A DNA stretch of 64,000 nucleotides from Actinomycetes bacterium (GTDB lineage: Bacteria; Actinomycetota; Actinomycetes; Propionibacteriales; Propionibacteriaceae), in NCBI GenBank assembly GCA_023392635.1, contig JAEVYS010000023.1, forward strand, positions 9,144-73,143. The letters are read 5' to 3'. Position numbers and translations under genes: made by a program. Under the pieces are notes generated by a model. It had not been told where the DNA came from. It worked only from the letters and a program-made list of their open reading frames with translations, and did not search any database. Shown here in pieces: positions 32,919 to 41,274 of the stretch (its first letter is position 1; each line of letters opens with the position of its first letter).

Positions 32919-33623
32919 TCATGCCACCGTGCTGGCGACCCGTTCGGCAGCCACGATCCGGGCGAGTTCCTCTTCGGGCACCGGGCCTTCGACGACCACC
33001 GCCGACCCGGCACCGAGCACGGGCCCGAGCACCGCGTGCGCCAACATCTGCCAGGCACTGCCCGGGCGCACCAGCACCCGTCCGGTCACGGGTGTCACCA
33101 GGCCGGTCGCCGCGTGGGTCACGATGCGTTGTTCGTCCGTCCAGGCCGGTGACCCCGTCTCCACCGAGGCGGCCCAGTGGGCGTCCGGCTCGGCCAGTGC
33201 CTCGCCGGTGTAGTCGAGCACACCGTCGGGCAGGTTCCGGAGCCCCAGTCCGAGCGGGTGCAGTGAGCAGGCGAGGGTCAGCGCCGGCGGTGACGCCCGG
33301 AGGTCGGACGGCCCGGTCACCACCAGTTCGGTCGACGCGTCCGGGCTCCCGGCGCGGTAGGCGCAGCCGCGCTGCCAGGCCGCGACCGGCCACACCAGGC
33401 TCATCCAGTGGCCGGGTGCCTCGAGGCTGACCGGTCCGGCGACGGTGCCCTCGACGCCGAGGGTGTCCAGCAGGTTCGCCGTCTTGTCCACCCAATTGGC
33501 GAAGGTGCGACAGCTGAGTTCGGTACGGGCGCCGCTGTCGGGGCGGTACCAGGTGAGCAGCGGCTCGGCGCCCGCCCTCCGGACGCGGTCGGCCAGGGCA
33601 CGCACGATCGGGTTCTCCGCCAC
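32919..33623 (-). CDS. TIGR03089 family protein
   Basis: This 234-residue protein matches TIGR03089, an actinobacterial family of AMP-binding-like N-terminal fragments. Features are LLTWYRPDSGARTELSCRTFANWVDKTANLL near the N-terminus, then WPVAAWQRGCAYRAG. It lacks the ATP-binding loop of full adenylating enzymes, so it is probably not a ligase. TACCAT ends 6 nt before GTG 33623. It is divergent from the mannose-1-phosphate guanylyltransferase gene, as in mycobacteria. Confidence 0.88.
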   Translation of the reverse strand: MAENPIVRALADRVRRAGAEPLLTWYRPDSGARTELSCRTFANWVDKTANLLDTLGVEGTVAGPVSLEAPGHWMSLVWPVAAWQRGCAYRAGSPDASTELVVTGPSDLRASPPALTLACSLHPLGLGLRNLPDGVLDYTGEALAEPDAHWAASVETGSPAWTDEQRIVTHAATGLVTPVTGRVLVRPGSAWQMLAHAVLGPVLGAGSAVVVEGPVPEEELARIVAAERVASTVA

Positions 33624-33629
33624 GCGGTC

Positions 33630-33664
33630 ATGGTAGGCGCACCGCCGGGTGGGTCCCCTACTCT
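33630..33664. promoter_or_regulatory. Back-to-back leaderless promoters
   Basis: TACCAT (minus strand, 33635-33630) is 6 nt from GTG 33623 and TACTCT (plus strand, 33659-33664) is 6 nt from ATG 33671, so both divergent genes have a -10 box right at their start codons and neither has a ribosome binding site. Confidence 0.5.
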
Positions 33665-33670
33665 CACTCC

Positions 33671-34747
33671 ATGCGTTACGTCGTGATCATGGCCGGCGGC
33701 TCCGGCACCCGGCTCTGGCCGTTGTCGCGTCAGGGCACGCCCAAGCAGTTGCTACCGCTGGTCAACGGCAAGAGCCTGCTGCGGCTCGCCTTCGAACGCG
33801 CGCTCGCCTCCGTCCCCGCCGAACGGGTGTGGGTCGTCACCGGCGGCGCCTACGCCGACGTGGTCGCCGGGCAACTCGGCGAGCTGCCCCCGGGCAACAT
33901 CCTCGGCGAGCCGGTCGGACGTGACTCGCTGAACGCCGTCGCCTGGCCGGCGGCCGTGCTGCACCGGCTCGACCCCGACGCCGTGATCGCCCAGGTCTCC
34001 GCCGACCAGGTGATCGAACCGGTGGACGTGTTCGCGCGCTGCCTGGACACCGCCTATGCCGTCGCAGAGGCCGATCCGCAGGTGCTGGTGACGCTCGGCG
34101 TCGTGCCGACCAGCCCGCACACGGGGTACGGCTACCTGCACCGCGGGGAGGCCCTGGACGGGTTCGAGGGTGCCCACCGCGTGCTGCAGTTCGCCGAGAA
34201 GCCGGCCCGTGAGGTGGCCGAGGGCTACCTTGCCTCCGGCGAGTACTGGTGGAACTCGGGCATGTTCGTCTGGCGCGCGTCGACGCTGCTGGAGCAGCTG
34301 CGGCTGCTGCTGCCGGCGACGCACGCATCGATCACCGAGCTGGCCGAGCACCCCGAGCAGCTGGAGGTGATCTTCCCGACACTGCTCAAGACCTCCATCG
34401 ACTACGGGGTCATGGAGCCGGTCTCGACGGGTCAGGGCAGCGCGCACGTCGCGGCCGTCGCCCTTCCGGTGCAGTGGCGCGACGTGGGCGGCTACGCCAG
34501 CCTGGCCGAGATCCTCGGGGCCGACACCTCCGACAACGCCGTGTCGGGGCTGAGCGTCTCGGTGGACGCCACCGGCAACGTCGTCGTCAACGCCGACCCC
34601 GGCTCGGTGATCGGGCTCCTCGGCGTCAGCGGGCTGGTCGTCGTCCGCACGGCCGAAGCCACCCTGGTCGCCCGCGCCGAGGACGCCGAGCGCATCAAGG
34701 AACTGGTCGCGGCGGTCACCGCGCAGGCCGGTCCCCAGTTCGCGTGA
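33671..34747 (+). CDS. manC: Mannose-1-phosphate guanylyltransferase
   Basis: This 358-residue nucleotidyltransferase makes GDP-mannose from mannose-1-phosphate and GTP. It opens with the signature MAGGSGTRLWPLSR and the lysine of GTPKQLLPL, and has FAEKP with the catalytic aspartate region and the WWNSGMFVWR block. It supplies GDP-mannose for mannosylated envelope lipids and glycoproteins. The start follows TACTCT by 6 nt, so the transcript is probably leaderless. It matches mycobacterial Rv3264c in position. Confidence 0.94.
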   Translation: MRYVVIMAGGSGTRLWPLSRQGTPKQLLPLVNGKSLLRLAFERALASVPAERVWVVTGGAYADVVAGQLGELPPGNILGEPVGRDSLNAVAWPAAVLHRLDPDAVIAQVSADQVIEPVDVFARCLDTAYAVAEADPQVLVTLGVVPTSPHTGYGYLHRGEALDGFEGAHRVLQFAEKPAREVAEGYLASGEYWWNSGMFVWRASTLLEQLRLLLPATHASITELAEHPEQLEVIFPTLLKTSIDYGVMEPVSTGQGSAHVAAVALPVQWRDVGGYASLAEILGADTSDNAVSGLSVSVDATGNVVVNADPGSVIGLLGVSGLVVVRTAEATLVARAEDAERIKELVAAVTAQAGPQFA

Positions 34748-34802
34748 GCCCTGCGGCCGGGTACTCCTGTCCTGCTGTCCCCACCCTCGAGGAACGAAGC
34801 CG

Positions 34803-35480
34803 ATGATCGAGAACCTGAAGCGCATCCGTGAACCCCTGGCCTGGGCGCTGATCGCGCTGGTCGTGGCCAACCTGGTGCTCGGCATCGTCCAGCTCGTGCG
34901 GCTGGTCGGCCAGGAGGTACCGCTGTTCGAGGCGTTCGCGTCGATCGGCGCGTCCCTGATGAACATCTCGCTGGTGATCGCTGTGGTCGCGCTGGTCTGC
35001 ATGTGCTTCTTCATCGCGCCGGCCACGCGGCACGCGTCCACCGTCACGCTGACCGCGGCGTGGGTGCTCAGCATCGGGGTCGTGCTCACGGCGGTGTGCA
35101 CGGTGCTGGGGGTGGCCGCTGCCGACAACGCCTTCGGCGTGGTGCTCGAGATCATCGGCGGGCTCCTCGACCTGATCCTCAAGGCCGTCGCTGCCGGCGC
35201 CCTGTGGGTGCTGATGCGCGGGGTGAACGCCGGCCGGATCGACACCGCTGAGCCCGCTGCGCTGCCCGTCCAGGCCTCCGAACCGGCCGCCGACCGTGGG
35301 GACGAACCCGAGGCCCGTACCACCTGGCAGCGCTCCGAGGCGGCCGGCGCGGTCTGGCGGACGGCCGACGAGGCCGCTTCGGGCGCGCCCGGGGCCGCCA
35401 GCATCGCGGGCGACGCCCCGGCCCAGATCTTCCGCGACGAGGATCCCCAGCCCCCCGGCCCGGGGTCCTCGACCCCCTAG
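34803..35480 (+). CDS. Four-helix membrane protein of unknown function
   Basis: This 225-residue protein has four hydrophobic segments in its first 140 residues (from LAWALIALVVANLVLGIVQ to the LDLILKAVAAGALWVLM stretch) and then a disordered, charged tail rich in E, A and P. I recognise no family. GAGGAACGAAG is a fair ribosome binding site. It sits between manC and the whiB2-like gene; no link to either is established. Confidence 0.65.
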   Translation: MIENLKRIREPLAWALIALVVANLVLGIVQLVRLVGQEVPLFEAFASIGASLMNISLVIAVVALVCMCFFIAPATRHASTVTLTAAWVLSIGVVLTAVCTVLGVAAADNAFGVVLEIIGGLLDLILKAVAAGALWVLMRGVNAGRIDTAEPAALPVQASEPAADRGDEPEARTTWQRSEAAGAVWRTADEAASGAPGAASIAGDAPAQIFRDEDPQPPGPGSSTP

Positions 35481-35533
35481 TCCCCCTCCCGGGGGACCGC
35501 CCGACGAGGGCGACGAATGGTAGCTCACCGGGG

Positions 35534-35565
35534 TTGACTTCTCGGGAATGACAGGCGTGTAATTC
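35534..35565 (+). promoter_or_regulatory. Promoter of the WhiB gene
   Basis: TTGACT (35534-35539) and TGTAAT (35558-35563, or TAATTC at 35560-35565) have an 18-bp spacer and lie about 55 bp upstream of the start codon at 35618. This is one of the few clear sigma-70-type promoters here. Confidence 0.7.
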
Positions 35566-35617
35566 TCTTCAAGTAGTTCGCGACGTCGAGTTGTGGGCTG
35601 GGTCGAGGAGAAATCTC

Positions 35618-35878
35618 ATGCAGGAACTGTTCCTGATCACGGAGCCGGATGCCGAAGGCGTCCTGGGCTGGCAGGACCGCGCTCTCTGCGCCCAGACGGA
35701 TCCGGAGGCCTTCTTCCCCGAGAAGGGCGGTTCCACCAGGGAGGCGAAGAAGGTCTGCCTCACCTGCGACGTCCGCTCCGAGTGCCTCGAGTACGCCCTC
35801 GCCAACGACGAACGCTTCGGCATCTGGGGCGGCCTGAGCGAGCGGGAGCGTCGCCGCCTCAAGAAGCGCGTCATCTGA
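35618..35878 (+). CDS. whiB2: WhiB-family iron-sulfur regulator (WhiB2 type)
   Basis: This 86-residue protein has the WhiB cysteine set C24, C47, C50 and C56 for a [4Fe-4S] cluster, then the GIWGG turn and a basic C-terminus (ERERRRLKKR). WhiB2/WhmD controls septation genes by binding the primary sigma factor. GAGGAG lies 7 nt before ATG 35618; an in-frame GTG at 35591 is less likely. Its neighbours match mycobacterial whiB2 (Rv3260c). Confidence 0.94.
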   Translation: MQELFLITEPDAEGVLGWQDRALCAQTDPEAFFPEKGGSTREAKKVCLTCDVRSECLEYALANDERFGIWGGLSERERRRLKKRVI

Positions 35879-35986
35879 TCAGTGACCGCGGGGGAACCCC
35901 GTTCCTCCCCTTCGCCCGGACGGGCCCGTCGAAGCACAGCGGTAGGCTGTAGCTTCGGTTGAGCGAGTCGGTCCGAAAGGTAGTGC

Positions 35987-38938
35987 GTGAGCGAGGACAA
36001 CGGAGTCTCCGGTGACGACCCCTGGGCCTGGCTCCATACCGTCGACCGCACCGCACCCCCCGACTACAGCTCGTTCCGTGTCGTCGCCGGCGTCCTCCCC
36101 AAGCTCGGCGAGCCCTACACCAGTCGCACCCGTGAGGCCGTCGACGACTCCGACGCCTGGGTCGAGGAGATCCGGGACGACCTCCCGCGCGACGCACCGG
36201 GCGACTGGTTCTGGGTGCTCCCCGACGAGGTCGAGCCCCTCCCCGGAGCGCTGACCGCGCTGCTGGAGCGCGTCCGGCGGGAGCCGGACGCCGCGGTCGT
36301 CGGGGCCCTGCTGATCGAGCCGCGCCGCCGTGGCGCCGGCACCCTGGTCAGCACGTGGGCGCAGACCATCAGCGGCAGCGGACGGCTGCGTCCGCTCACC
36401 GAGCCGGGGGAGCTGTACCAGGGCCAGCTCGAGGCGACCGCGGCACTCGGCGTGCCGGCCGGCGGCATGCTCGTCCGCGGGGACGTCTGGCGCTTCCTGG
36501 GCGGCTTCAACGAAGAGCTGCCGCGCAGCTACCAGGGGCTCGACTTCGGTTGGCGGGCGAACCTGGCCGGCTACCGCGTGGTCGCGGAGCCGGCCGCCCA
36601 GCTGGTCGACCACTCACCGTACGGCGATCCTGTCGAGGAACGTGCGGCGGGCCTCGCGCTGGTGGCCGGCAACGCCGGTCCCGCGCGGCGCTGGCTCACC
36701 TCGGCAAGGCTTGTCCTGGTGTGCCTGCTCGGCGCCCTCGGGCTGCTCCTCGGCAAGGATCCGCGACGGGCGTCGGAGGAGGTACGCGGTCTGGGCCGCT
36801 GGCTGGCGGGCCGCGCACTGCGGCACTCGGTCGCCGATCGCCTCGCCGCCCTGCCGGTCACCCCCGCGGCCCGTCAGGCCACTCGCACGCTGCGCCCGAA
36901 CCGCTGGGCGGGCCTGCGGCGCGGTGCGGAAGGCGCCGCTGCCCGGGTGCTGGAGTGGACGCAGACCTTCACCGGACGCGGCTCCGCGGTGAGCCTGGAC
37001 GAGATGACCGGCGACGACTTCGCGGACACCGGCAACCGGCGGCACCGGCTGCCGCTCGCGGTCACCGGGGTTCTGGTCCTGGGCGTCGCCGCCCTCATCG
37101 CTGCGCGCACCGTCTTCGGCACGGGCTCCCTGACCGGGCCACAGCTCCTGGCCGCGCCGGACAGCTGGACCTCCCTGATGTCGTCCTACCTGCTGCCCGT
37201 CGCGGGACAGGGACGCGTGTCGGGCGCGCCGTGGGTGGGCCTGGCGGGGCTGTTCTCCCTGATCACGGTCGGCCGGCCGGAGTGGCTGGTGACCGCCACC
37301 TTCGTCGCCGCCGTCCCCCTGGCCTGGCTGATGGCCTTCCGCCTGCTGCGGCAGCTGGTCGCCGACCGGCGCCTGGCCGGGCTCGGTGCGGTCGGGTACG
37401 CCCTCGCGCCGGCCCTGATCGGCGGCCTCAACGCCGGCAGCTTCGGGCTAGCCGCGACCGCCATCCTGCTGCCGATCCTCGCCTACAGCTGCTGGCTGTG
37501 GCTCATTCGCCGAGAGTGGAGCTGGCGGCGCGCGGGAGCAGTGGCCTTCTGGCTGTTGCTCGCGTGCGCCCTGGTCCCGCTGTTCTGGGGGCTCGCGCTC
37601 CTCGGGGCCATCGTGACGGCACTGCCCGCCCGGCGGGGGCGTGCGTGGGCGCAGTGGGCACTCGTGCTGGCTGCGCCGCTGCTCCTCCTGGTCGGGCCCT
37701 GGGGCGCCACGCTCCTGCGCTATCCGGGCCGGTTCCTCACCGGTGCGGAGCCGCAGCTCGGGCCGGCGGCGGCAGCCGAGCCGTGGACGGTACTGATCGG
37801 CCACACCCTCCCGGCCTGCCCCCCACTGTGGATCTCGCTGGGGTTCTTCGCCGTGCTCTGGTTCGCTGCGATCGCCGGGGCGGCCCGGCGCCCCGGCGTG
37901 TCCGGGCGGGCGTTGGCCGGTGCCGGGCTGGCCGCCGTGGTGGCGGTCGTCCTGACCCGCCTCGCCGTGGAGTTGCCGCCCGGCAGCTTCTCGCGGCCGC
38001 AAGCGCTGGAGTGGCAACTGCTCCTCGTGGCGGCCCTCGTGCTGGCCGCCTGCGCCGGGCTGGACGGCATCGCCACCGAACTGCAGGGCCGTGACCTGGG
38101 CCTGCGCCATCTGGCGAGCCTCGGCCTCGCCCTGGTCTGCGTACTCGCGATGCTGCTGGGCGCCGTCTGGTGGGTGCTCGGCGGGCAGGCGGGCCTCACG
38201 CGGGCACCGGTGGGCTCCGTCCCGGCCTTTGTCCGAAACGCGCAGCTCTCCGACACGCCCGGACGCACTCTCGCGCTCGTCGCCACCGGTGACGACGTGC
38301 ACTGGGCGCTGCTCGAGGGCGACTTCGCTCGTCTGGGCGACGGCGAACGCGGCATCGCGTTCGGCGGCGACACGGCCGCCAAGGCACTCGCCGCCTCGGT
38401 GGCCGCGCGCCTGGTGGGCGACAGCGCCGACGACCAGCTGCTGCCCGACCTGGTGACGCTCGGCGTGTCGAACGTCACCCTGACCGGGGGCAGTTCGACC
38501 CAGCGAATGGCGATCAACAACGTGCCGGGCCTCGGCCTGGGCACCGGCGACGCCAGCCAGTTCGTGTGGCCGGTGCCCGACTCAGCGATCGCCGTGGTCG
38601 TGGGCGCCGACGGCAGCCGCACTCCGGTCGGTCAGGGTTCGGTGCTGGCGCCCGTCGCGCCCGGACGAACGCTGCTCCTCGCCGAGCCGCCCGACCCGCG
38701 CTGGGTGGTCGAGGTGGGCGGCACCCGCCTCGCCAGGGCCGACGGTGGCGACCCCGCCACCCGGTTCACGGTCGGCGAGGCGTCCGGGAGGTTGGAGTAC
38801 CGCCTGGAGGCGGGCACCGCCTGGTGGACGTGGGTGCAGCTCGCCGGTCTGGTCCTGCTGGCCGTGATGGCCGCGCCCTCCGTGCGGCGTCGCAACGAGG
38901 CGTCCGGTCCGCGGCGCGCGGCGGGAGGCGTGGCATGA
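35987..38938 (+). CDS. Large membrane glycosyltransferase-family protein (GT2-like)
   Basis: This 983-residue protein has an N-terminal GT-A-like part (residues about 1-215) and about 12-14 membrane segments (from about 240 to 790), followed by an extracellular region and a final C-terminal helix. The N-terminal part lacks the usual start of GT2 enzymes, and the donor-binding DD appears as PDE (79-81). Later GT2 motifs (PAGGMLVRGDVW, GLDFGWRANLAG) are kept. Its gene overlaps the DUF5719 gene by 4 nt. It is probably involved in envelope glycan assembly, but catalysis needs proof. Confidence 0.8.
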   Translation: MSEDNGVSGDDPWAWLHTVDRTAPPDYSSFRVVAGVLPKLGEPYTSRTREAVDDSDAWVEEIRDDLPRDAPGDWFWVLPDEVEPLPGALTALLERVRREPDAAVVGALLIEPRRRGAGTLVSTWAQTISGSGRLRPLTEPGELYQGQLEATAALGVPAGGMLVRGDVWRFLGGFNEELPRSYQGLDFGWRANLAGYRVVAEPAAQLVDHSPYGDPVEERAAGLALVAGNAGPARRWLTSARLVLVCLLGALGLLLGKDPRRASEEVRGLGRWLAGRALRHSVADRLAALPVTPAARQATRTLRPNRWAGLRRGAEGAAARVLEWTQTFTGRGSAVSLDEMTGDDFADTGNRRHRLPLAVTGVLVLGVAALIAARTVFGTGSLTGPQLLAAPDSWTSLMSSYLLPVAGQGRVSGAPWVGLAGLFSLITVGRPEWLVTATFVAAVPLAWLMAFRLLRQLVADRRLAGLGAVGYALAPALIGGLNAGSFGLAATAILLPILAYSCWLWLIRREWSWRRAGAVAFWLLLACALVPLFWGLALLGAIVTALPARRGRAWAQWALVLAAPLLLLVGPWGATLLRYPGRFLTGAEPQLGPAAAAEPWTVLIGHTLPACPPLWISLGFFAVLWFAAIAGAARRPGVSGRALAGAGLAAVVAVVLTRLAVELPPGSFSRPQALEWQLLLVAALVLAACAGLDGIATELQGRDLGLRHLASLGLALVCVLAMLLGAVWWVLGGQAGLTRAPVGSVPAFVRNAQLSDTPGRTLALVATGDDVHWALLEGDFARLGDGERGIAFGGDTAAKALAASVAARLVGDSADDQLLPDLVTLGVSNVTLTGGSSTQRMAINNVPGLGLGTGDASQFVWPVPDSAIAVVVGADGSRTPVGQGSVLAPVAPGRTLLLAEPPDPRWVVEVGGTRLARADGGDPATRFTVGEASGRLEYRLEAGTAWWTWVQLAGLVLLAVMAAPSVRRRNEASGPRRAAGGVA

Positions 38939-40308
38939 ACCGCTGGATCAGGCCGGGAGCGATCGCGGGCGTCGTGGCGGGCGCGACGGTCGCGGCGTCG
39001 CTGCTCGGGGCCCAGGCACTGCCGGCGACGCCCTTCGCCGCGTCCGAGACCCGCGTTTCCGTGGTGTGCCCGGGGTTCGAGTCACCGACCGCGACCGTGC
39101 GGGTGGCCGCCGTGGCCACGGGCCAGGGGCTCCGCACGGCGCCGGTCGCCAAGCCCGCCCAGGGCTCGGAAGCGAGCGGCCTGCACGTGGTGGGCGCGCC
39201 CGGCACCCCGCTGCGGGTGTCGGCGCTGCTGCCCGACCCGTTCGGCGCGACCACCTCGGTGTCCGCGGAGGCCGGCGGCGACCGCGGCCTGTCCGCCGCT
39301 GCCTGCATGCCGCCGGCCACCGACCACTGGTTCACCGGCGTCGACATCCGCCCGGTCGCCCAGTCGGAGGTGGTCGTCGCCAACCTCGACGGCACGCCGG
39401 TGTCCGTGGACCTCACCGCCTACGGCCAGGACGGCCGGTTCGCTGCGCCCCGCGGGGTGCGGGTGGACGGCAACAGCGTGCAGACCATCTCACTCGGCAC
39501 GCTCGACCGCCTCGCCGGCCCGATCACACTCGAGGTGAGCAGCAGCGACGGTCGGGTCGCGGCCTTCGTCCGTCAGCGCACCTGGCAGGCGGACGTCCCC
39601 CTGGGCGCCGACTGGCTGGAAGCGAGCAGCGCGCCGGCGACCGCCCTCGTCGTCCCGGGCATTCCGGCGGGCGAGGGTGTCCGGACCCTCGTGCTGACCA
39701 ACCCGGGTGACCGCACCGCCACCGTCACCGTGGGCAGCCTCGGGAAGGGCGGTCCCGCCGGCCTGGCCGGCATCGACCAGGTGGAGGTGCCACCGGAGAC
39801 CACCCGCAGCGTCGACCTCGTCACCGGGCTGGACGGACAGCCGGGCGCCCTCACCATCACCGCAACCCAGCCGGTCACTGCGGGGGTCTGGCTCGACGCG
39901 GGCGGCGGCGACGCCCGCCACGACCCGGCCTACACGGTCGCGACCCGGCCGCTGCCCGGCGACTCCGTGTTGCCGCTCGCCGTGGGAAGGGGCGCCAGCA
40001 CCCTGTTGCAGCTGGCCAACCCGGGCGCGGAGGAGGCCACGGTGACCATGACGCTGACGGCGGGAACGAACGCCACGCCCGGGCAACCGCAGGCGATCAC
40101 CGTGCCCCCGGGTTCGGTCGTCGAGGTGCCGCTCGCCCGTGCGGACGCCGCCGCCGTGCGCCTCCAGACCGGTGCCACCGACCTCCGGGGTGCCTTGGTG
40201 AGCGCCGCACGGCTCGGCAGGGTGCGGGGCCTCGCGGTGATCGACTGGAGCGCCGACGAGACCCGCGGCGCGGCGCCGGCGGTGTTCGACCCGCACGCGG
40301 GCAGCTGA
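38935..40308 (+). CDS. DUF5719 family secreted protein
   Basis: This 457-residue protein has a single N-terminal membrane anchor (about residues 9-30) and then a long all-beta extracellular part with repeated strand patterns such as VVVANLDGTPVSVDLTAYGQDG, LVLTNPGDRTATVTVGS and LLQLANPGAEEATVTMTLTAG. These look like three or four Ig-like modules. The function is unknown. It is translationally coupled (ATGA) to the glycosyltransferase gene, which suggests a joint role at the cell surface. Confidence 0.85.
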   Translation: MNRWIRPGAIAGVVAGATVAASLLGAQALPATPFAASETRVSVVCPGFESPTATVRVAAVATGQGLRTAPVAKPAQGSEASGLHVVGAPGTPLRVSALLPDPFGATTSVSAEAGGDRGLSAAACMPPATDHWFTGVDIRPVAQSEVVVANLDGTPVSVDLTAYGQDGRFAAPRGVRVDGNSVQTISLGTLDRLAGPITLEVSSSDGRVAAFVRQRTWQADVPLGADWLEASSAPATALVVPGIPAGEGVRTLVLTNPGDRTATVTVGSLGKGGPAGLAGIDQVEVPPETTRSVDLVTGLDGQPGALTITATQPVTAGVWLDAGGGDARHDPAYTVATRPLPGDSVLPLAVGRGASTLLQLANPGAEEATVTMTLTAGTNATPGQPQAITVPPGSVVEVPLARADAAAVRLQTGATDLRGALVSAARLGRVRGLAVIDWSADETRGAAPAVFDPHAGS

Positions 40309-40316
40309 GCGCCGGT

Positions 40317-40751
40317 TCAGTCCTCGGCGTCGTCGGCCGTCGGGTCCAGTTCCTCGATGCTGATGCCGGTGAGGGCGGACAATTGCTCCAGCAGCGCCCG
40401 GTGCACCAGGCGGCGCAGGTCGGCGCGCGAACTCGCCCGGTGCTCCAGCGGCCGACGGAACAGCACCACCTGGCCGTTGCGTCCCGGCCGTGCGGGAACG
40501 GCGGCCGCGAGCGGAACGCGGACGCTCTGCCAGCCGTCCAGGTTGCCGGGCACCTCCTCGAAGCCGATGTCGATGCCCACCAGCGCCCTCGGACAGGAGC
40601 GGGCGGTCCGGGCGACGGAGGCGCGCAGGGCGCCGGCGAAGAAGTCGGCGCTTCGTTGGGGCTGCCGCAGCGGGACCGGCGCGCCGGTGATCGGGTTGGG
40701 TGCCGCCAGCGGGCCGCGGAGTCCCCGACCGTGCCGCTCGCGACGCCTCAT
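40317..40751 (-). CDS. Zincin-like metallopeptidase family protein, HExxH lost
   Basis: This 144-residue protein belongs to the small metallopeptidase-like family of this locus. It has an N-terminal RRRERHGRGLRGPL segment and a helical C-terminus, ADLRRLVHRALLEQLSALTG. Related zincin proteins carry an HExxH in that helix; here it is H-R, so zinc catalysis seems unlikely. Position and the RGRGLRGPL start match mycobacterial Rv3259. It is transcribed against the neighbouring genes. Confidence 0.65.
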   Translation of the reverse strand: MRRRERHGRGLRGPLAAPNPITGAPVPLRQPQRSADFFAGALRASVARTARSCPRALVGIDIGFEEVPGNLDGWQSVRVPLAAAVPARPGRNGQVVLFRRPLEHRASSRADLRRLVHRALLEQLSALTGISIEELDPTADDAED

Positions 40752-40833
40752 GACGTCCACCCTACGAGGTTTCGTGGGAAGCCATCGCGCCACACGCGGC
40801 CCGGTGCTCCCGGGGTGCGGGCGTGGTCGGCGG

Positions 40834-40839
40834 TAACGT
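40834..40839 (+). promoter_or_regulatory. -10 element TAACGT for the DUF3499 gene
   Basis: TAACGT ends 6 nt before GTG 40846 and there is no ribosome binding site in between. Confidence 0.45.
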
Positions 40840-40845
40840 GGCCGG

Positions 40846-41199
40846 GTGATCAACCGGCGCTGCTCGCGAACCGCGTGCGCCGGCCCGGCGGTGGCGACCC
40901 TCACGTTCGTCTATGCGGACTCCACCGCCGTGCTCGGCCCGCTCGCGCTGCGCACCGAACCCGGCAACTACGACCTGTGCCGTGACCACTCCCAGCGCCT
41001 CAGCGTGCCGCGCGGATGGGAGGTCATCCGGCTCCCGGGCGACCTGAACAGCCCGCGTGCCTCCGCCGACGACCTGATGGCGCTCGCCGACGCCGTCCGT
41101 CGGGTCGGCCTTGCCGACCCACCACCGGAGCCGGTCCTGCCGGCCGTGACGCGGCGCAAGGGCCACCTCGCCGTGCTCGCCGACCCGCAGGACGACTGA
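40846..41199 (+). CDS. DUF3499 family protein
   Basis: This 117-residue protein begins with a Cys-containing NRRCSRTACAGPAV segment and continues with DLCRDHSQRL, so four conserved Cys/His could bind a metal, as in DUF3499. The C-terminal third is charged. The function is unknown. It lies directly before phosphomannomutase, matching mycobacterial Rv3258c. GTG 40846 is 6 nt after a -10 element, so the mRNA is probably leaderless. Confidence 0.88.
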   Translation: MINRRCSRTACAGPAVATLTFVYADSTAVLGPLALRTEPGNYDLCRDHSQRLSVPRGWEVIRLPGDLNSPRASADDLMALADAVRRVGLADPPPEPVLPAVTRRKGHLAVLADPQDD

Positions 41200-41261
41200 C
41201 CACCGCTCCGCCCGCCCGGCGACCGCAGGCCCAGGGGCTGATCGGCGTGCAGCCCGGGCGC

Positions 41262-41267
41262 TAGGCT
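41262..41267 (+). promoter_or_regulatory. -10 element TAGGCT for manB
   Basis: TAGGCT ends 7 nt before GTG 41275, with no Shine-Dalgarno sequence in between. Confidence 0.45.
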
Positions 41268-41274
41268 CCCCTGT

